From an uncultured Eubacteriales bacterium (GTDB lineage Bacteria; Bacillota; Clostridia; Oscillospirales; Acutalibacteraceae), in the NCBI GenBank assembly GCA_934477125.1, contig CAKSOL010000008.1:70585-134584 (forward strand): 64,000 nt of DNA, written 5' to 3'. Each line of letters starts with the position of its first letter. Position 1 is the stretch's first letter. A model generated the notes under the pieces. That model saw only the letters and a list, made by a program, of their open reading frames with translations. It was not told the DNA's origin and ran no database searches. Position numbers and translations under genes: made by a program. Positions 17,955 through 25,886 of this stretch are shown in pieces.

Positions 17955-17982
17955 ATTATAGCATATTTTAAGGCTTTGTCAA
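17955..17982 (-). promoter_or_regulatory. Sigma-A-type promoter of regulator/transporter operon
   Basis: On the minus strand TTGACA (17977-17982) and TATAAT (17955-17960) are separated by 16 bases; both boxes match the consensus exactly. The predicted start is near 17948. Confidence 0.85.
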
Positions 17983-18013
17983 GGTGCGGCGGGAAAAAAA
18001 TATCGTTCAGTTC

Positions 18014-18042
18014 TTGAATGTTTTTTATCAATGTTATATAAT
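18014..18042 (+). promoter_or_regulatory. Promoter of the DNA polymerase IV gene
   Basis: TTGAAT (18014-18019) and TATAAT (18037-18042) are 17 bases apart. The position puts the transcription start near 18049 and supports ATG 18076 over the earlier in-frame codon at 18031. Confidence 0.75.
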
Positions 18043-18048
18043 AAAGGG

Positions 18049-18060
18049 GAACAAATGTTT
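18049..18060 (+). promoter_or_regulatory. Possible LexA (SOS) box
   Basis: GAAC-AAAT-GTTT matches seven of the eight conserved bases of the Gram-positive LexA box GAAC-N4-GTTC and lies at the predicted transcription start of a polymerase IV gene, a classic SOS target. The last base differs, so binding may be weak. Confidence 0.5.
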
Positions 18061-18075
18061 GGAAGGAGCGGAGCT

Positions 18076-19278
18076 ATGGCTGACAGAATTATACTTCATT
18101 GCGACCTGAACAATTTTTTTGCTTCGGTTTCCCTGCTTTCAAACCCTACGCTTTATGACCTGCCGGTCGCCGTCTGCGGAAGTAAGGAGGAGCGGCATGG
18201 TATAGTGCTTGCGAAAAACGAGCGTGCAAAGAGCTGCGGCGTTAAAACCGCCGAGGCGATATGGGAGGCAAAATCGAAATGTCCCGACCTGATTATTCTG
18301 CCGCCGGATTATAAGGCGTATCGGCATTATTCAGAGGAAACCAGAAAAATCCTGCTGAGGTATACCGACCTTGTTGAGCCGTTCGGAATAGATGAATCCT
18401 GGCTGGACGTTACCGGCAGCACACTGCTTTTCGGGGACGGCGAGACGATAGCGAACCGGATAAGGCGCGATGTGCGCTCCGAGCTGGGGCTTACCGTTTC
18501 GGTAGGAGTAAGCTTTAATAAGATATTTGCCAAGCTCGGCTCGGATATGAAAAAGCCGGACGCGGTTACGGTTATTTCCCGCGAAAATTACCGGGATAAG
18601 GTCTGGCGGCTGCCGGTTGAAAATCTGCTGTTTGTCGGGAAAAGCACAGCCTCCCGGCTCCATAGCTGCGGAATTTTCACTATCGGCGACATTACCGAAT
18701 GTGACAGCGCCGTTCTGCACCGCCTGCTCGGCAAAAACGGCGACCAGCTGAAAAAATACGCGCTCGGCGAGGATAATTCTCCGGTTACTCCGCCGAGCGG
18801 AGACGACGTTCCGAAAAGCATCGGCAGGTCGGTCACTCCGCCTTATGATATAACCTGTCCTGAGCAGGTATGGGAAATTTATCTTGAGCTTGCCGAGGAT
18901 ATAGCAGGCAAGCTGCGCCGCCACGGTCTTTTCGCCGGCGGACTCCAGGTTCATACCCGAACCCTGTCCCTTGTAACAAAGGAATACAGCCGAACCCTCG
19001 CCGTTCCGCTCAACACCTCAATGTCAATAGCAAGGCGCGGAATGGAGCTTTTTAAGGAAAGCTGCGGCTGGGAAAGTCCGCTGCGCTCGGTAGGACTGAG
19101 GGTGATAAACCTGAAAGACGGCAGCTGCGCCGTTCAGCAGGATATGTTCGGAGATAACGCGAGGGACGAGAAGGATGAAGTAATCGAAAGCTCAATGGAA
19201 AATCTGCGGGAGCGCTTCGGAAAGGGCAGCATAAGGCGCGGCAGAAATCTTAACGGGAGGGAAACGGAAGAACGATGA
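18076..19278 (+). CDS. dinB: DNA polymerase IV (Y-family, DinB)
   Basis: About 400 residues from ATG 18076 (AAGGAG at 18063-18068). Catalytic palm motifs: HCDLNNFFASV at the N-terminus and GIDESWLDVTG, which carry the metal-binding Asp and Asp-Glu. The steric-gate region reads FFASV. The helix-hairpin-helix part (LLFVGKSTASRLHSCGIFTIGDI) and the little-finger domain (SIGRSVTPPYDI onward) follow. The C-terminal QQDMFGDN resembles a beta-clamp-binding QxxLF-type motif. It carries out error-prone bypass of DNA lesions. Its stop overlaps the next start (ATGA), an unusual partner for a sugar kinase. Confidence 0.9.
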   Translation: MADRIILHCDLNNFFASVSLLSNPTLYDLPVAVCGSKEERHGIVLAKNERAKSCGVKTAEAIWEAKSKCPDLIILPPDYKAYRHYSEETRKILLRYTDLVEPFGIDESWLDVTGSTLLFGDGETIANRIRRDVRSELGLTVSVGVSFNKIFAKLGSDMKKPDAVTVISRENYRDKVWRLPVENLLFVGKSTASRLHSCGIFTIGDITECDSAVLHRLLGKNGDQLKKYALGEDNSPVTPPSGDDVPKSIGRSVTPPYDITCPEQVWEIYLELAEDIAGKLRRHGLFAGGLQVHTRTLSLVTKEYSRTLAVPLNTSMSIARRGMELFKESCGWESPLRSVGLRVINLKDGSCAVQQDMFGDNARDEKDEVIESSMENLRERFGKGSIRRGRNLNGRETEER

Positions 19279-20180
19279 TATACACGGTTACATTGAATCC
19301 GGCGCTTGATTATTATATGAATGTTCCGGGAGATTTTTCCCTGAATGTCACCAACCGCTCGTCGGGAGAAAGATTTGAGTTCGGCGGAAAGGGGATAAAT
19401 GTTTCGGCTGTGCTGGCACAGCTCGGAATTGAAAGCGTTGCCCTCGGATTTATCGCTGGATTTACCGGCGGCGAGCTTGAACGCGCCGTAGAAAAAACCG
19501 GCTGTAAAACCGATTTTATAAGGCTTGAAAGCGGGCTTACGCGGGTAAATGTCAAAATCAAGGGCGCAGGCGAAACCGAAATAAACGCCGCCGGACCGTA
19601 TATTCCGCCCGAAAAGCTGAAAATTCTTTTTGAAAAGCTCGGACGGCTTTGCGGGGACGATATTTTGGTGCTTTCGGGCAGCGTTCCGCCTAATTTGCCG
19701 CAGGATATCTATGCCCGGCTGCTTTCCTGCCTGCCGGACGGAAAAATTAGAATCGCTGTGGACACGACCGGCGCCGCATTGCTCGGTATACTGAAATTCC
19801 GCCCGTTTGTCATAAAGCCTAACCTTGCTGAATTGGAGGAGCTGTGCGGCGGAAAATGCCGCAGTCGGGAGGAAATTATCGCCGCAGCAAAACGGCTTCA
19901 GGCTCTCGGCGCGCAGAACGTTCTGGTTTCTCTCGGAGCGGACGGCGCTCTATTGCTTACGGCTGCCGGCGAAACGCTTAGCAGTCCGGCGGTAGGCGGA
20001 AAGGCGGTCAACACCGTCGGCGCGGGCGACTCAATGCTTGCCGGCTTTATCGCGGGCAGTTCGCAGGGCTTGGAATACGCCCTGCGCCTCGGAACAGCCG
20101 CCGGAGGCGCTACAGCCTGTATGGCCGGACTTGCAACCCGCTCCGCTATTGAATTGAAATTCAAAGAGCTGCAAATGTAA
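19275..20180 (+). CDS. PfkB-family kinase, 1-phosphofructokinase/tagatose-6-P kinase type
   Basis: 301 residues. The FruK/LacC subfamily start MIYTVTLNPALDYYM is clear, with the GGKGINVS substrate loop and NTVGAGDSMLAGF, the ATP-binding and catalytic Asp motif. The likely reaction is phosphorylation of fructose 1-phosphate (or tagatose 6-phosphate) to the bisphosphate. No fructose PTS gene lies beside it, so the source of the substrate is not visible. It overlaps the polymerase IV gene by four bases and ends before a terminator. Confidence 0.85.
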   Translation: MIYTVTLNPALDYYMNVPGDFSLNVTNRSSGERFEFGGKGINVSAVLAQLGIESVALGFIAGFTGGELERAVEKTGCKTDFIRLESGLTRVNVKIKGAGETEINAAGPYIPPEKLKILFEKLGRLCGDDILVLSGSVPPNLPQDIYARLLSCLPDGKIRIAVDTTGAALLGILKFRPFVIKPNLAELEELCGGKCRSREEIIAAAKRLQALGAQNVLVSLGADGALLLTAAGETLSSPAVGGKAVNTVGAGDSMLAGFIAGSSQGLEYALRLGTAAGGATACMAGLATRSAIELKFKELQM

Positions 20181-20250
20181 AAAATGATATGCGCTGCTTT
20201 GTAAAACCTGTGCGGCGCAATATCCCGACCGTAAATTTATATTGATATAT

Positions 20251-20298
20251 AATATACCGGAGTAAAACCCTTATCGGTTACTCCGGTATATTATTTTT
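20251..20298. terminator. Bidirectional intrinsic terminator
   Basis: A perfect 15-bp stem (20251-20265 with 20278-20292) with a 12-base loop is followed by ATTTTT on the plus strand. It separates the kinase gene from the convergent minus-strand isomerase gene. Confidence 0.8.
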
Positions 20299-20302
20299 AA
20301 TG

Positions 20303-21334
20303 TTATTTACCTTTTTTCGGCAGGCAGCACTGTATAAGCTCAAGTCCGCGTCCTTCGGCAAACAGATAACCGTCGGTTACAGCCGGAGCAAAGAAGTAAT
20401 CTCCCCTTTTTACCTCTCTTGCAAAGTCCTTGCAGGTAACTGTACCCCTGCCGTCAGATACTACATAAATAGCGGGCGCCGGCAAAGCAATTTTTTCATC
20501 CGCGTAATAACGGTATACCGCAAAACAGGGAGTTTGCTCATATGTAATAAGCTCTTCAATATTGCCCCTGCGTTTCGGAACGCAGTACAGACCGCGCTTA
20601 GATACGGCGTCTGCTCCGGCAAAATCCATATCAAAGCATTCAAATGCCTGTTCCGGCGTAAGACCTAAATATTTTTCATTGTCGCTCAGCACATAGCCGC
20701 CGCAGCGGTTTTCAGGCTGTATGGTAAAATCCGTAGGCTCCTGAACCTCTATCAGCAGACAGCCCTTGCCTATGGCGTGTATGGCTTTACCCGGTATAAG
20801 ATAAACGTCTCCGGTTTTAACCGGAATACGGTTCATCATAGCTAAAAGCCTTGTATCGTCGTCAGCCTCAAAGGCACTTCTCAGCCGGTCGGCTGTATAT
20901 TTTGCGTTAAAGCCGAAATAAATGCAGGCGTCGGCTTTAGTTCCGACAATAATCCAGGATTCGGTTTTTCCGAAGCCGCTGTTAAAATATTTGCGTGAAA
21001 ATGCCTTGTCGGGGTGCACCTGCAGCGGCAGTCTTACAGAGCTGTCAAGAATTTTAACCAGCACGCCGAGCTCAGTTCTGTCTTTGCCTAAAAGAGCTTC
21101 CCTGTGTTCTTCGAGAACATCGTTGAAATACTCACCCGATTCAAGCTGTGAAATACCCTCGTTAAAAACGGTGCTGCCCTCATTAAGCGCTTTTACGCAT
21201 GAGCAGACCCATTCTTCGGGATAAAAGCCCTCTGTCGAATCATCACCGAAAAATTCGGCAAACTGACTGCCGCCTGTGTATATTCTTCTTACGCGGTTTT
21301 TCTTAAAAAATATAGGCGCATTGAGATTTATCAT
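20303..21334 (-). CDS. Class I mannose-6-phosphate isomerase-like protein
   Basis: 343 residues. The cupin metal site of class I enzymes is visible: LQVHPDKAF (Gln and His), KTESWIIV (Glu) and IHAIGKGCLLIEVQE (His). These enzymes interconvert mannose 6-phosphate and fructose 6-phosphate. It is the last gene of the glycyl radical operon, 18 bases after the FGGY kinase, so its real substrate may be a modified aldose or ketose phosphate made by that pathway instead of mannose 6-phosphate. The N-terminus differs from typical ManA (RRIYTGGSQFAEFFG). Confidence 0.85.
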   Translation of the reverse strand: MINLNAPIFFKKNRVRRIYTGGSQFAEFFGDDSTEGFYPEEWVCSCVKALNEGSTVFNEGISQLESGEYFNDVLEEHREALLGKDRTELGVLVKILDSSVRLPLQVHPDKAFSRKYFNSGFGKTESWIIVGTKADACIYFGFNAKYTADRLRSAFEADDDTRLLAMMNRIPVKTGDVYLIPGKAIHAIGKGCLLIEVQEPTDFTIQPENRCGGYVLSDNEKYLGLTPEQAFECFDMDFAGADAVSKRGLYCVPKRRGNIEELITYEQTPCFAVYRYYADEKIALPAPAIYVVSDGRGTVTCKDFAREVKRGDYFFAPAVTDGYLFAEGRGLELIQCCLPKKGK

Positions 21335-21352
21335 ATCAAATCACATCCTGTT

Positions 21353-22711
21353 TTATAAAATGTAGTGTACCAAATTCTTCTGCGCGTCAAATATATCCCT
21401 GTAATGCCCCGATGCCGCGGCGGCAAACACAGCCGCACCGAAAGCCGCCTCCTCCCTGTGGAGCGGAATGTTGAGCTTAAAGCCGAACATTTCTTCAAGA
21501 TATGCTTTAAGCACGGGACTTTTTCTTATGGCGTTTCCTGAGGCCGCAATCTCCGTAACCGTGCCGCTGCAATGCGGAAGCATACACCTGTAAAGCGAAT
21601 AAAGCTCTTCAGCCATACCGTATAAAAAGCCTTTGGTAAGCTGCGACGGGGTAAGGTTTGTATCGGTTATATTATAAATTCCGCCTTTAATTTCAGGGTT
21701 TTTGCGTGTTCCGCAAAATCTTGTGTCAACTTTAAGGGTATGCTCGGATATATTTTCAGCCGCAATGGCATCCATAACAGGATAAATGTTATTTGTATCT
21801 CCGCCGAACAGCGACGCACATTCCTTGAAGAAGCTGTGGAGCAGGGCAAACGAGCGTCCGCCGCACAGCGGTGCGCCTACCAGCAGATACAGCCCGGAAT
21901 TAAGCGGTCTTAGCTCGCAGTCGTTTAATACGGCGTGCTTATTTGTAATAATCGATACCTGACTTCCTGTCCCTATGTTTACAAGCGCACAGCTTTTTCC
22001 GTTTACCGAACCGATAACGCTTGCCTGATTATCTCCGATTGCCGCTGCAACGGGTATGCCGTTGGTATCGTATCCGGCTGTTTCCGCGCCGCATACGACC
22101 TCAGGTAAAAATCCGGCGCTAAGTCCTATGCTTTCGATTGCGGCTGCGTCAAAGCAGTTTTTTTCGGTGTCAAAGCAGCCCAGACTTGCGGCGTCGCTGC
22201 TGTGCATAAGCGGCCTTGTTCTGCCGGTAAGCGCCATAACGGCATAGTCGTGTATGGTGCATAGAGTTACGGCTGTGTCAGGCACACAGCCTTTGTCACG
22301 GTTTACAAAATCGGTAACAAGCCCGTAGCCCGAAGCCAGCGGATAACCCGTTTTTTCGGAAAGATATTCGGCGTAGGTGCTTTGCCCGTAAGGCAGATTA
22401 CCCGAAGCGTCCTGCCAGGTATACAGCGGACTCACCGCTTTCCCGTTTGCATCAAGATATAAAACTCCGTGCATTTGTCCTGTAACGCCTATTGCGTTTA
22501 TAGGGGCGAATTCCTTTACAAGCCCGTCTTTAAGCGCGCAGACCTTGCTTATAATGGCTTCCGGATTTTGCATTCTTCTTGAGCTGTCACCGCTTGATAC
22601 GGCGGTATCGTTGTTTACGGTGACCGTCTTTAAAACCTCGCCGGTTTCACCGTTTAAGGCAACTGCGCTTATGGTGGTCGTTCCGATGTCAAGCCCTATA
22701 AATCTTAACAT
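21353..22711 (-). CDS. FGGY-family sugar kinase, sedoheptulokinase-like
   Basis: 452 residues. FGGY landmarks: IGLDIGTTTISAV (phosphate-1), GVTGQMHGVLY, and NIGTGSQVSI (phosphate-2). The segment CTIHDYAVMALTGRTRPLM followed by DAASLGCFDT closely resembles the same part of animal sedoheptulokinase as I recall it, so a ketose kinase is more likely than a xylulo- or glycerol kinase. It overlaps the 3' end of the glycyl radical enzyme gene by seven bases, a strong hint that both act in one pathway. Phosphorylation of a ketose or deoxy-ketose is inferred. Confidence 0.85.
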   Translation of the reverse strand: MLRFIGLDIGTTTISAVALNGETGEVLKTVTVNNDTAVSSGDSSRRMQNPEAIISKVCALKDGLVKEFAPINAIGVTGQMHGVLYLDANGKAVSPLYTWQDASGNLPYGQSTYAEYLSEKTGYPLASGYGLVTDFVNRDKGCVPDTAVTLCTIHDYAVMALTGRTRPLMHSSDAASLGCFDTEKNCFDAAAIESIGLSAGFLPEVVCGAETAGYDTNGIPVAAAIGDNQASVIGSVNGKSCALVNIGTGSQVSIITNKHAVLNDCELRPLNSGLYLLVGAPLCGGRSFALLHSFFKECASLFGGDTNNIYPVMDAIAAENISEHTLKVDTRFCGTRKNPEIKGGIYNITDTNLTPSQLTKGFLYGMAEELYSLYRCMLPHCSGTVTEIAASGNAIRKSPVLKAYLEEMFGFKLNIPLHREEAAFGAAVFAAAASGHYRDIFDAQKNLVHYIL

Positions 22712-25071
22712 TCTATACCTCCGGTGGATTTTGGATCAAGTCGGTTTATAATATCCTGCTGAATAGCGGGGGAAAGGTCAAGGAAGTTTACAAAGGTTCC
22801 GTGTATGCGCATAATGTATACGCCGTTCGGCGCGTACTTTTCGGGGTTGGCAAGCACTTTTCTTAACGTTTCGGGCGTGGTGACGTTTACATACAGATAG
22901 AAAGGCTTTTCCTTTCCGGTCAGCGGATTAAAGAATAACGGATTTATTACCTTTGTTTTAAATTCCATACCCTTTGAGGAATAGCTTTCGGAAGTAAAGT
23001 ATTTGGGATCAATGCCAAAATGCGAAGCGCAGCCGCCGGTCATCTTCATAAAGGGAAGCTTCATAACCGAAAGCGTGCGGAAGCCGAGTCCCGCCTGAGC
23101 GTCGCCGTAAAGCGGATCTATGCCGTAATTGAGCATATCGCGCGCCTTTCTGCCGTTGGGAAGCGCTCCGACCTGATATCCGTAAAGCAGATGAGTAGAC
23201 GGTGTGCTGAAATCTGCGCGGAACGGATTGCCGAGATAATTTTTGCTTGAATTTACAAGGTCTGCCGCTTTAGAGCAAACCTCTGCGGTTTCGGCATCCG
23301 CCTCGGCGTCGTTATTCCCGAATTTGGGACAGCTCAGCAGATATTCCCTCAGCTCTTCATCATTTTCAAAGTTGTTCTGCAATGCCCTTATAAGCCGTTC
23401 GGCGTCCTGCGGTCTGTCCTTCAAAAGGTGCTTTATAGCGACAAAGGAGTCAGCCACAACCGCACTTCCGTGAATAAGACATCCGCTGCCGTTGTATTTG
23501 GTTCCCTGATGATTTATGTCGCGCATATCATATCCGGTTTCAAGACAACCCATAGAAGCGCTTAAAAAAGGAACGGTAAGAAGCGATACCGCACGCGACG
23601 CACTGTTTGCCGATTCAACCATTTTGCTTACAACCGTTTCGAGGTTTGCATAAAAGCGTTCCTTTACATTTTCAAGCAGCGAAACGGCGTTTTCGGGTTC
23701 GATGTCCAATGTTTTAAGTCCCGAAAGGGCAGAGACGCCCCCGTTTAAGGTAAGCTCAAGCACCTTTGCAAGATTAAGCCAGCTGTTTGTGGTGTTGCCG
23801 TTATCCTTGCCCATAATAAGCGGCTCCTGACAGCCGGCAATGGAGTAATCGGGAATATCGGATTTATCAATACCGGATTTTTGCAGTAGCTCAAACATCA
23901 TATCATCGTTAAACAGCGACGGCGTAAGGCATCCCGGTGTAAAGAAAAATCTTCCCATTTCCTCATAAACCTTGTCGGGAGTGTTTTTATGAAGCTTAAC
24001 CGAAAGTATCGGCTGGGGAAAGTTCATCTCATAGTAAGCGTCCATAATGGCGTATGTCATAGGATTGGTAAGGTCATTCCCGTCGGCATCGCGTCCGCTT
24101 AAAATAAGATTTTGGGAAATAGCCCAACTCCGATCCGCCACATTATAAAACGCCAGTAAATGGCTGAACAGCGCGGCAGAGGTCTCTCTGTCAAGACCTT
24201 CCTTCGCGCGGTACGGTTCAAAAATGCGGTCGGCGTTTCCTACCGAAAATGCAAACGGATTGGGTGCCTGCTCTATGCACATAACCTGCCACATAAGAAT
24301 AAAGCTTTGTATCGCCTGGCTCAGCGTTGTGGCGCCGTTTGCCGGCACGCACGACAATGCGTCCGCTATGCTGAGCATACGCTCCTTTACATCGCCGTCT
24401 GCTGTACTCTCGGCTTTGCTTAACGCTAACCTGCGGTAACGTTCTGCAAAGATAAGCACGGCGTCTAAAGAGCGTCTCATGCCTTTAAGACCGGATTTCT
24501 GTGCCTCGTCCGCGTTAAGAATTTTTTCTTCGGCATATTTAATAAGGCTCAATACGCCGTCCTTGAGCACAGGACGAAAATCGGGAATAACGTGTCCAGT
24601 AACCTGTTCGATAAAATAGGTCGCTTCATCGGTGAGCGGATGTGCGTCATCATATACCCGGCTTAATGCCTTGACGTATTCGCTCCTGCGGTCAGCCTCA
24701 CGCATTTTTTCAATCCTCTCGGCGGGTATATCATCATTCGGCTCAATATCGTTGAAAACCGCTGTGGGGTCGCAGTATCCCGAAAAGCTCTCAACCTTAA
24801 AGGCGGGGTTGATAAGCGCATAGCTGCGTGCAAATGCGTCGTTTTGTGTGCCGGCAAACACGGCATTGTCGCTTATAGATATCGGGAGCTCTTCCGCAAC
24901 ACGGCACAAAAGCTCCGCCTTGCGTTCTATGGCGGGCAATTCCTTGTAAAGGTCGGCGTATTTGTGCTCAATTTCCTTGATAAAAAGCCAGCCGTCAAGC
25001 CGCTTTGTCTGCTTTTGTTCTGCAAAAAGAGCCTTGGCAAGACCGATAATGTGCTCATTTGTCATTTTCAT
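22705..25071 (-). CDS. Glycyl radical enzyme, glycerol-dehydratase-type active site, substrate unknown
   Basis: 788 residues, the usual length. The glycyl radical loop is MRIHGTFVNFLDLSPAIQQD with Gly758, 31 residues from the C-terminus. The active-site thiyl Cys is Cys414 in SIAGCQEP, and Glu416 sits where dehydratases and C-O or C-N lyases of this family carry their general base; pyruvate formate-lyase has Cys-Cys there and is ruled out. The glycyl loop lacks the common GY (here GT). Families with GCxEP include glycerol, propanediol and choline lyases, and the anhydrohexitol-phosphate enzymes YbiW/PflD of E. coli. Operon partners (activase, sedoheptulokinase-like kinase, isomerase) point to a sugar or polyol derivative. 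It works only without oxygen. Confidence 0.9.
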   Translation of the reverse strand: MKMTNEHIIGLAKALFAEQKQTKRLDGWLFIKEIEHKYADLYKELPAIERKAELLCRVAEELPISISDNAVFAGTQNDAFARSYALINPAFKVESFSGYCDPTAVFNDIEPNDDIPAERIEKMREADRRSEYVKALSRVYDDAHPLTDEATYFIEQVTGHVIPDFRPVLKDGVLSLIKYAEEKILNADEAQKSGLKGMRRSLDAVLIFAERYRRLALSKAESTADGDVKERMLSIADALSCVPANGATTLSQAIQSFILMWQVMCIEQAPNPFAFSVGNADRIFEPYRAKEGLDRETSAALFSHLLAFYNVADRSWAISQNLILSGRDADGNDLTNPMTYAIMDAYYEMNFPQPILSVKLHKNTPDKVYEEMGRFFFTPGCLTPSLFNDDMMFELLQKSGIDKSDIPDYSIAGCQEPLIMGKDNGNTTNSWLNLAKVLELTLNGGVSALSGLKTLDIEPENAVSLLENVKERFYANLETVVSKMVESANSASRAVSLLTVPFLSASMGCLETGYDMRDINHQGTKYNGSGCLIHGSAVVADSFVAIKHLLKDRPQDAERLIRALQNNFENDEELREYLLSCPKFGNNDAEADAETAEVCSKAADLVNSSKNYLGNPFRADFSTPSTHLLYGYQVGALPNGRKARDMLNYGIDPLYGDAQAGLGFRTLSVMKLPFMKMTGGCASHFGIDPKYFTSESYSSKGMEFKTKVINPLFFNPLTGKEKPFYLYVNVTTPETLRKVLANPEKYAPNGVYIMRIHGTFVNFLDLSPAIQQDIINRLDPKSTGGIEC

Positions 25072-25084
25072 AATTATTACTCCT

Positions 25085-25813
25085 TTATGTATTTATTAAA
25101 TCAAAACCGCCTGATTTAAAAGCATTTTTAAATTTGTTAAGCGTGGCTTCGGAAACAAAGCCGTCCTTTACGGTATATTCTTTGCTGCATTTCCGCCACT
25201 TTTCACGTCCGTATTCGTGATACGGCAAAAGCTCAATGTCAAACCTTCCGCCTGAAAGCTTCAGCGCCGAAAAGAAGTCAATGAATTTTTCAAGATCGCA
25301 GTCGCTGTCGTTAAAACCGTGTATTAACGGTATTCTCAGGTGCGGAGCGCCTTGTGCGGAAATTATGGATATGTTGTCAATTATCGGCTTTATGTCGGCG
25401 CCGGTTATTTCTTTAAGCTTTTCGCCGTCTGCGTGCTTAAAATCAATCATCCAGCAGTCGCAGACAGAAATCAGCCTTTTAAGATTTTTATTTGTCGCAT
25501 TGGTCTCAATGGCGGTTGAAATTCCCATAGCCTTTACGCTTTTCATAATTTCGTATACCGCGTCTAACTGAAGCGAAGCCTCGCCTCCGGTAAAGGTTAT
25601 TCCTCCGCTGTCAAAAAACATCGGCGCGCACGATAATATCTCTTTTATCACTTCTTCACAGCTTTTTTCGGCCGCCTTGCCGTAAATATCCATACCCTCA
25701 GGATTGGAACACCACGGACAGTGCATATTACAGCCCTGCAGATGATACACAAGCCGGTTTCCCGGTCCGTCCTGCGAATAGTTAAATCCGCGCTGGAAAT
25801 ACCGTAAAATCAT
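25085..25813 (-). CDS. Glycyl radical enzyme activase (radical SAM), short form
   Basis: 242 residues from ATG 25813, with AGGAG seven to eight bases before it; a longer upstream frame is hydrophobic, runs through the divergent promoter and is rejected. The [4Fe-4S]-SAM site is Cys28, Cys32, Cys35 in GCNMHCPWC, followed by ITFTGGEASLQ. The two-cluster ferredoxin insertion usual for activases of dehydratase-type glycyl radical enzymes is absent, so it is built like the pyruvate formate-lyase activase. It is the first gene of the operon and lies 13 bases before the enzyme that it must activate. Confidence 0.9.
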   Translation of the reverse strand: MILRYFQRGFNYSQDGPGNRLVYHLQGCNMHCPWCSNPEGMDIYGKAAEKSCEEVIKEILSCAPMFFDSGGITFTGGEASLQLDAVYEIMKSVKAMGISTAIETNATNKNLKRLISVCDCWMIDFKHADGEKLKEITGADIKPIIDNISIISAQGAPHLRIPLIHGFNDSDCDLEKFIDFFSALKLSGGRFDIELLPYHEYGREKWRKCSKEYTVKDGFVSEATLNKFKNAFKSGGFDLINT

Positions 25814-25835
25814 AAAAAGCGCTCCTTTTAAAAAT

Positions 25836-25864
25836 TTGACAAGCAGGGGTATTTTTAATATAAT
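25836..25864 (+). promoter_or_regulatory. Consensus promoter of the ROK repressor gene
   Basis: TTGACA (25836-25841) and TATAAT (25859-25864) with exactly 17 bases between them match the consensus fully. The gap to the divergent activase gene is only about 70 bases, so a bound repressor could control both directions. I see no equally good minus-strand promoter. Confidence 0.85.
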
Positions 25865-25886
25865 ATAGGAAAAGCAGGTGACCGTT

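Noticed and set aside
22705..25071. Pyruvate formate-lyase
   Set aside because: The active site has a single Cys followed by Q-E-P and not the Cys-Cys pair, and the operon lacks formate-related genes.
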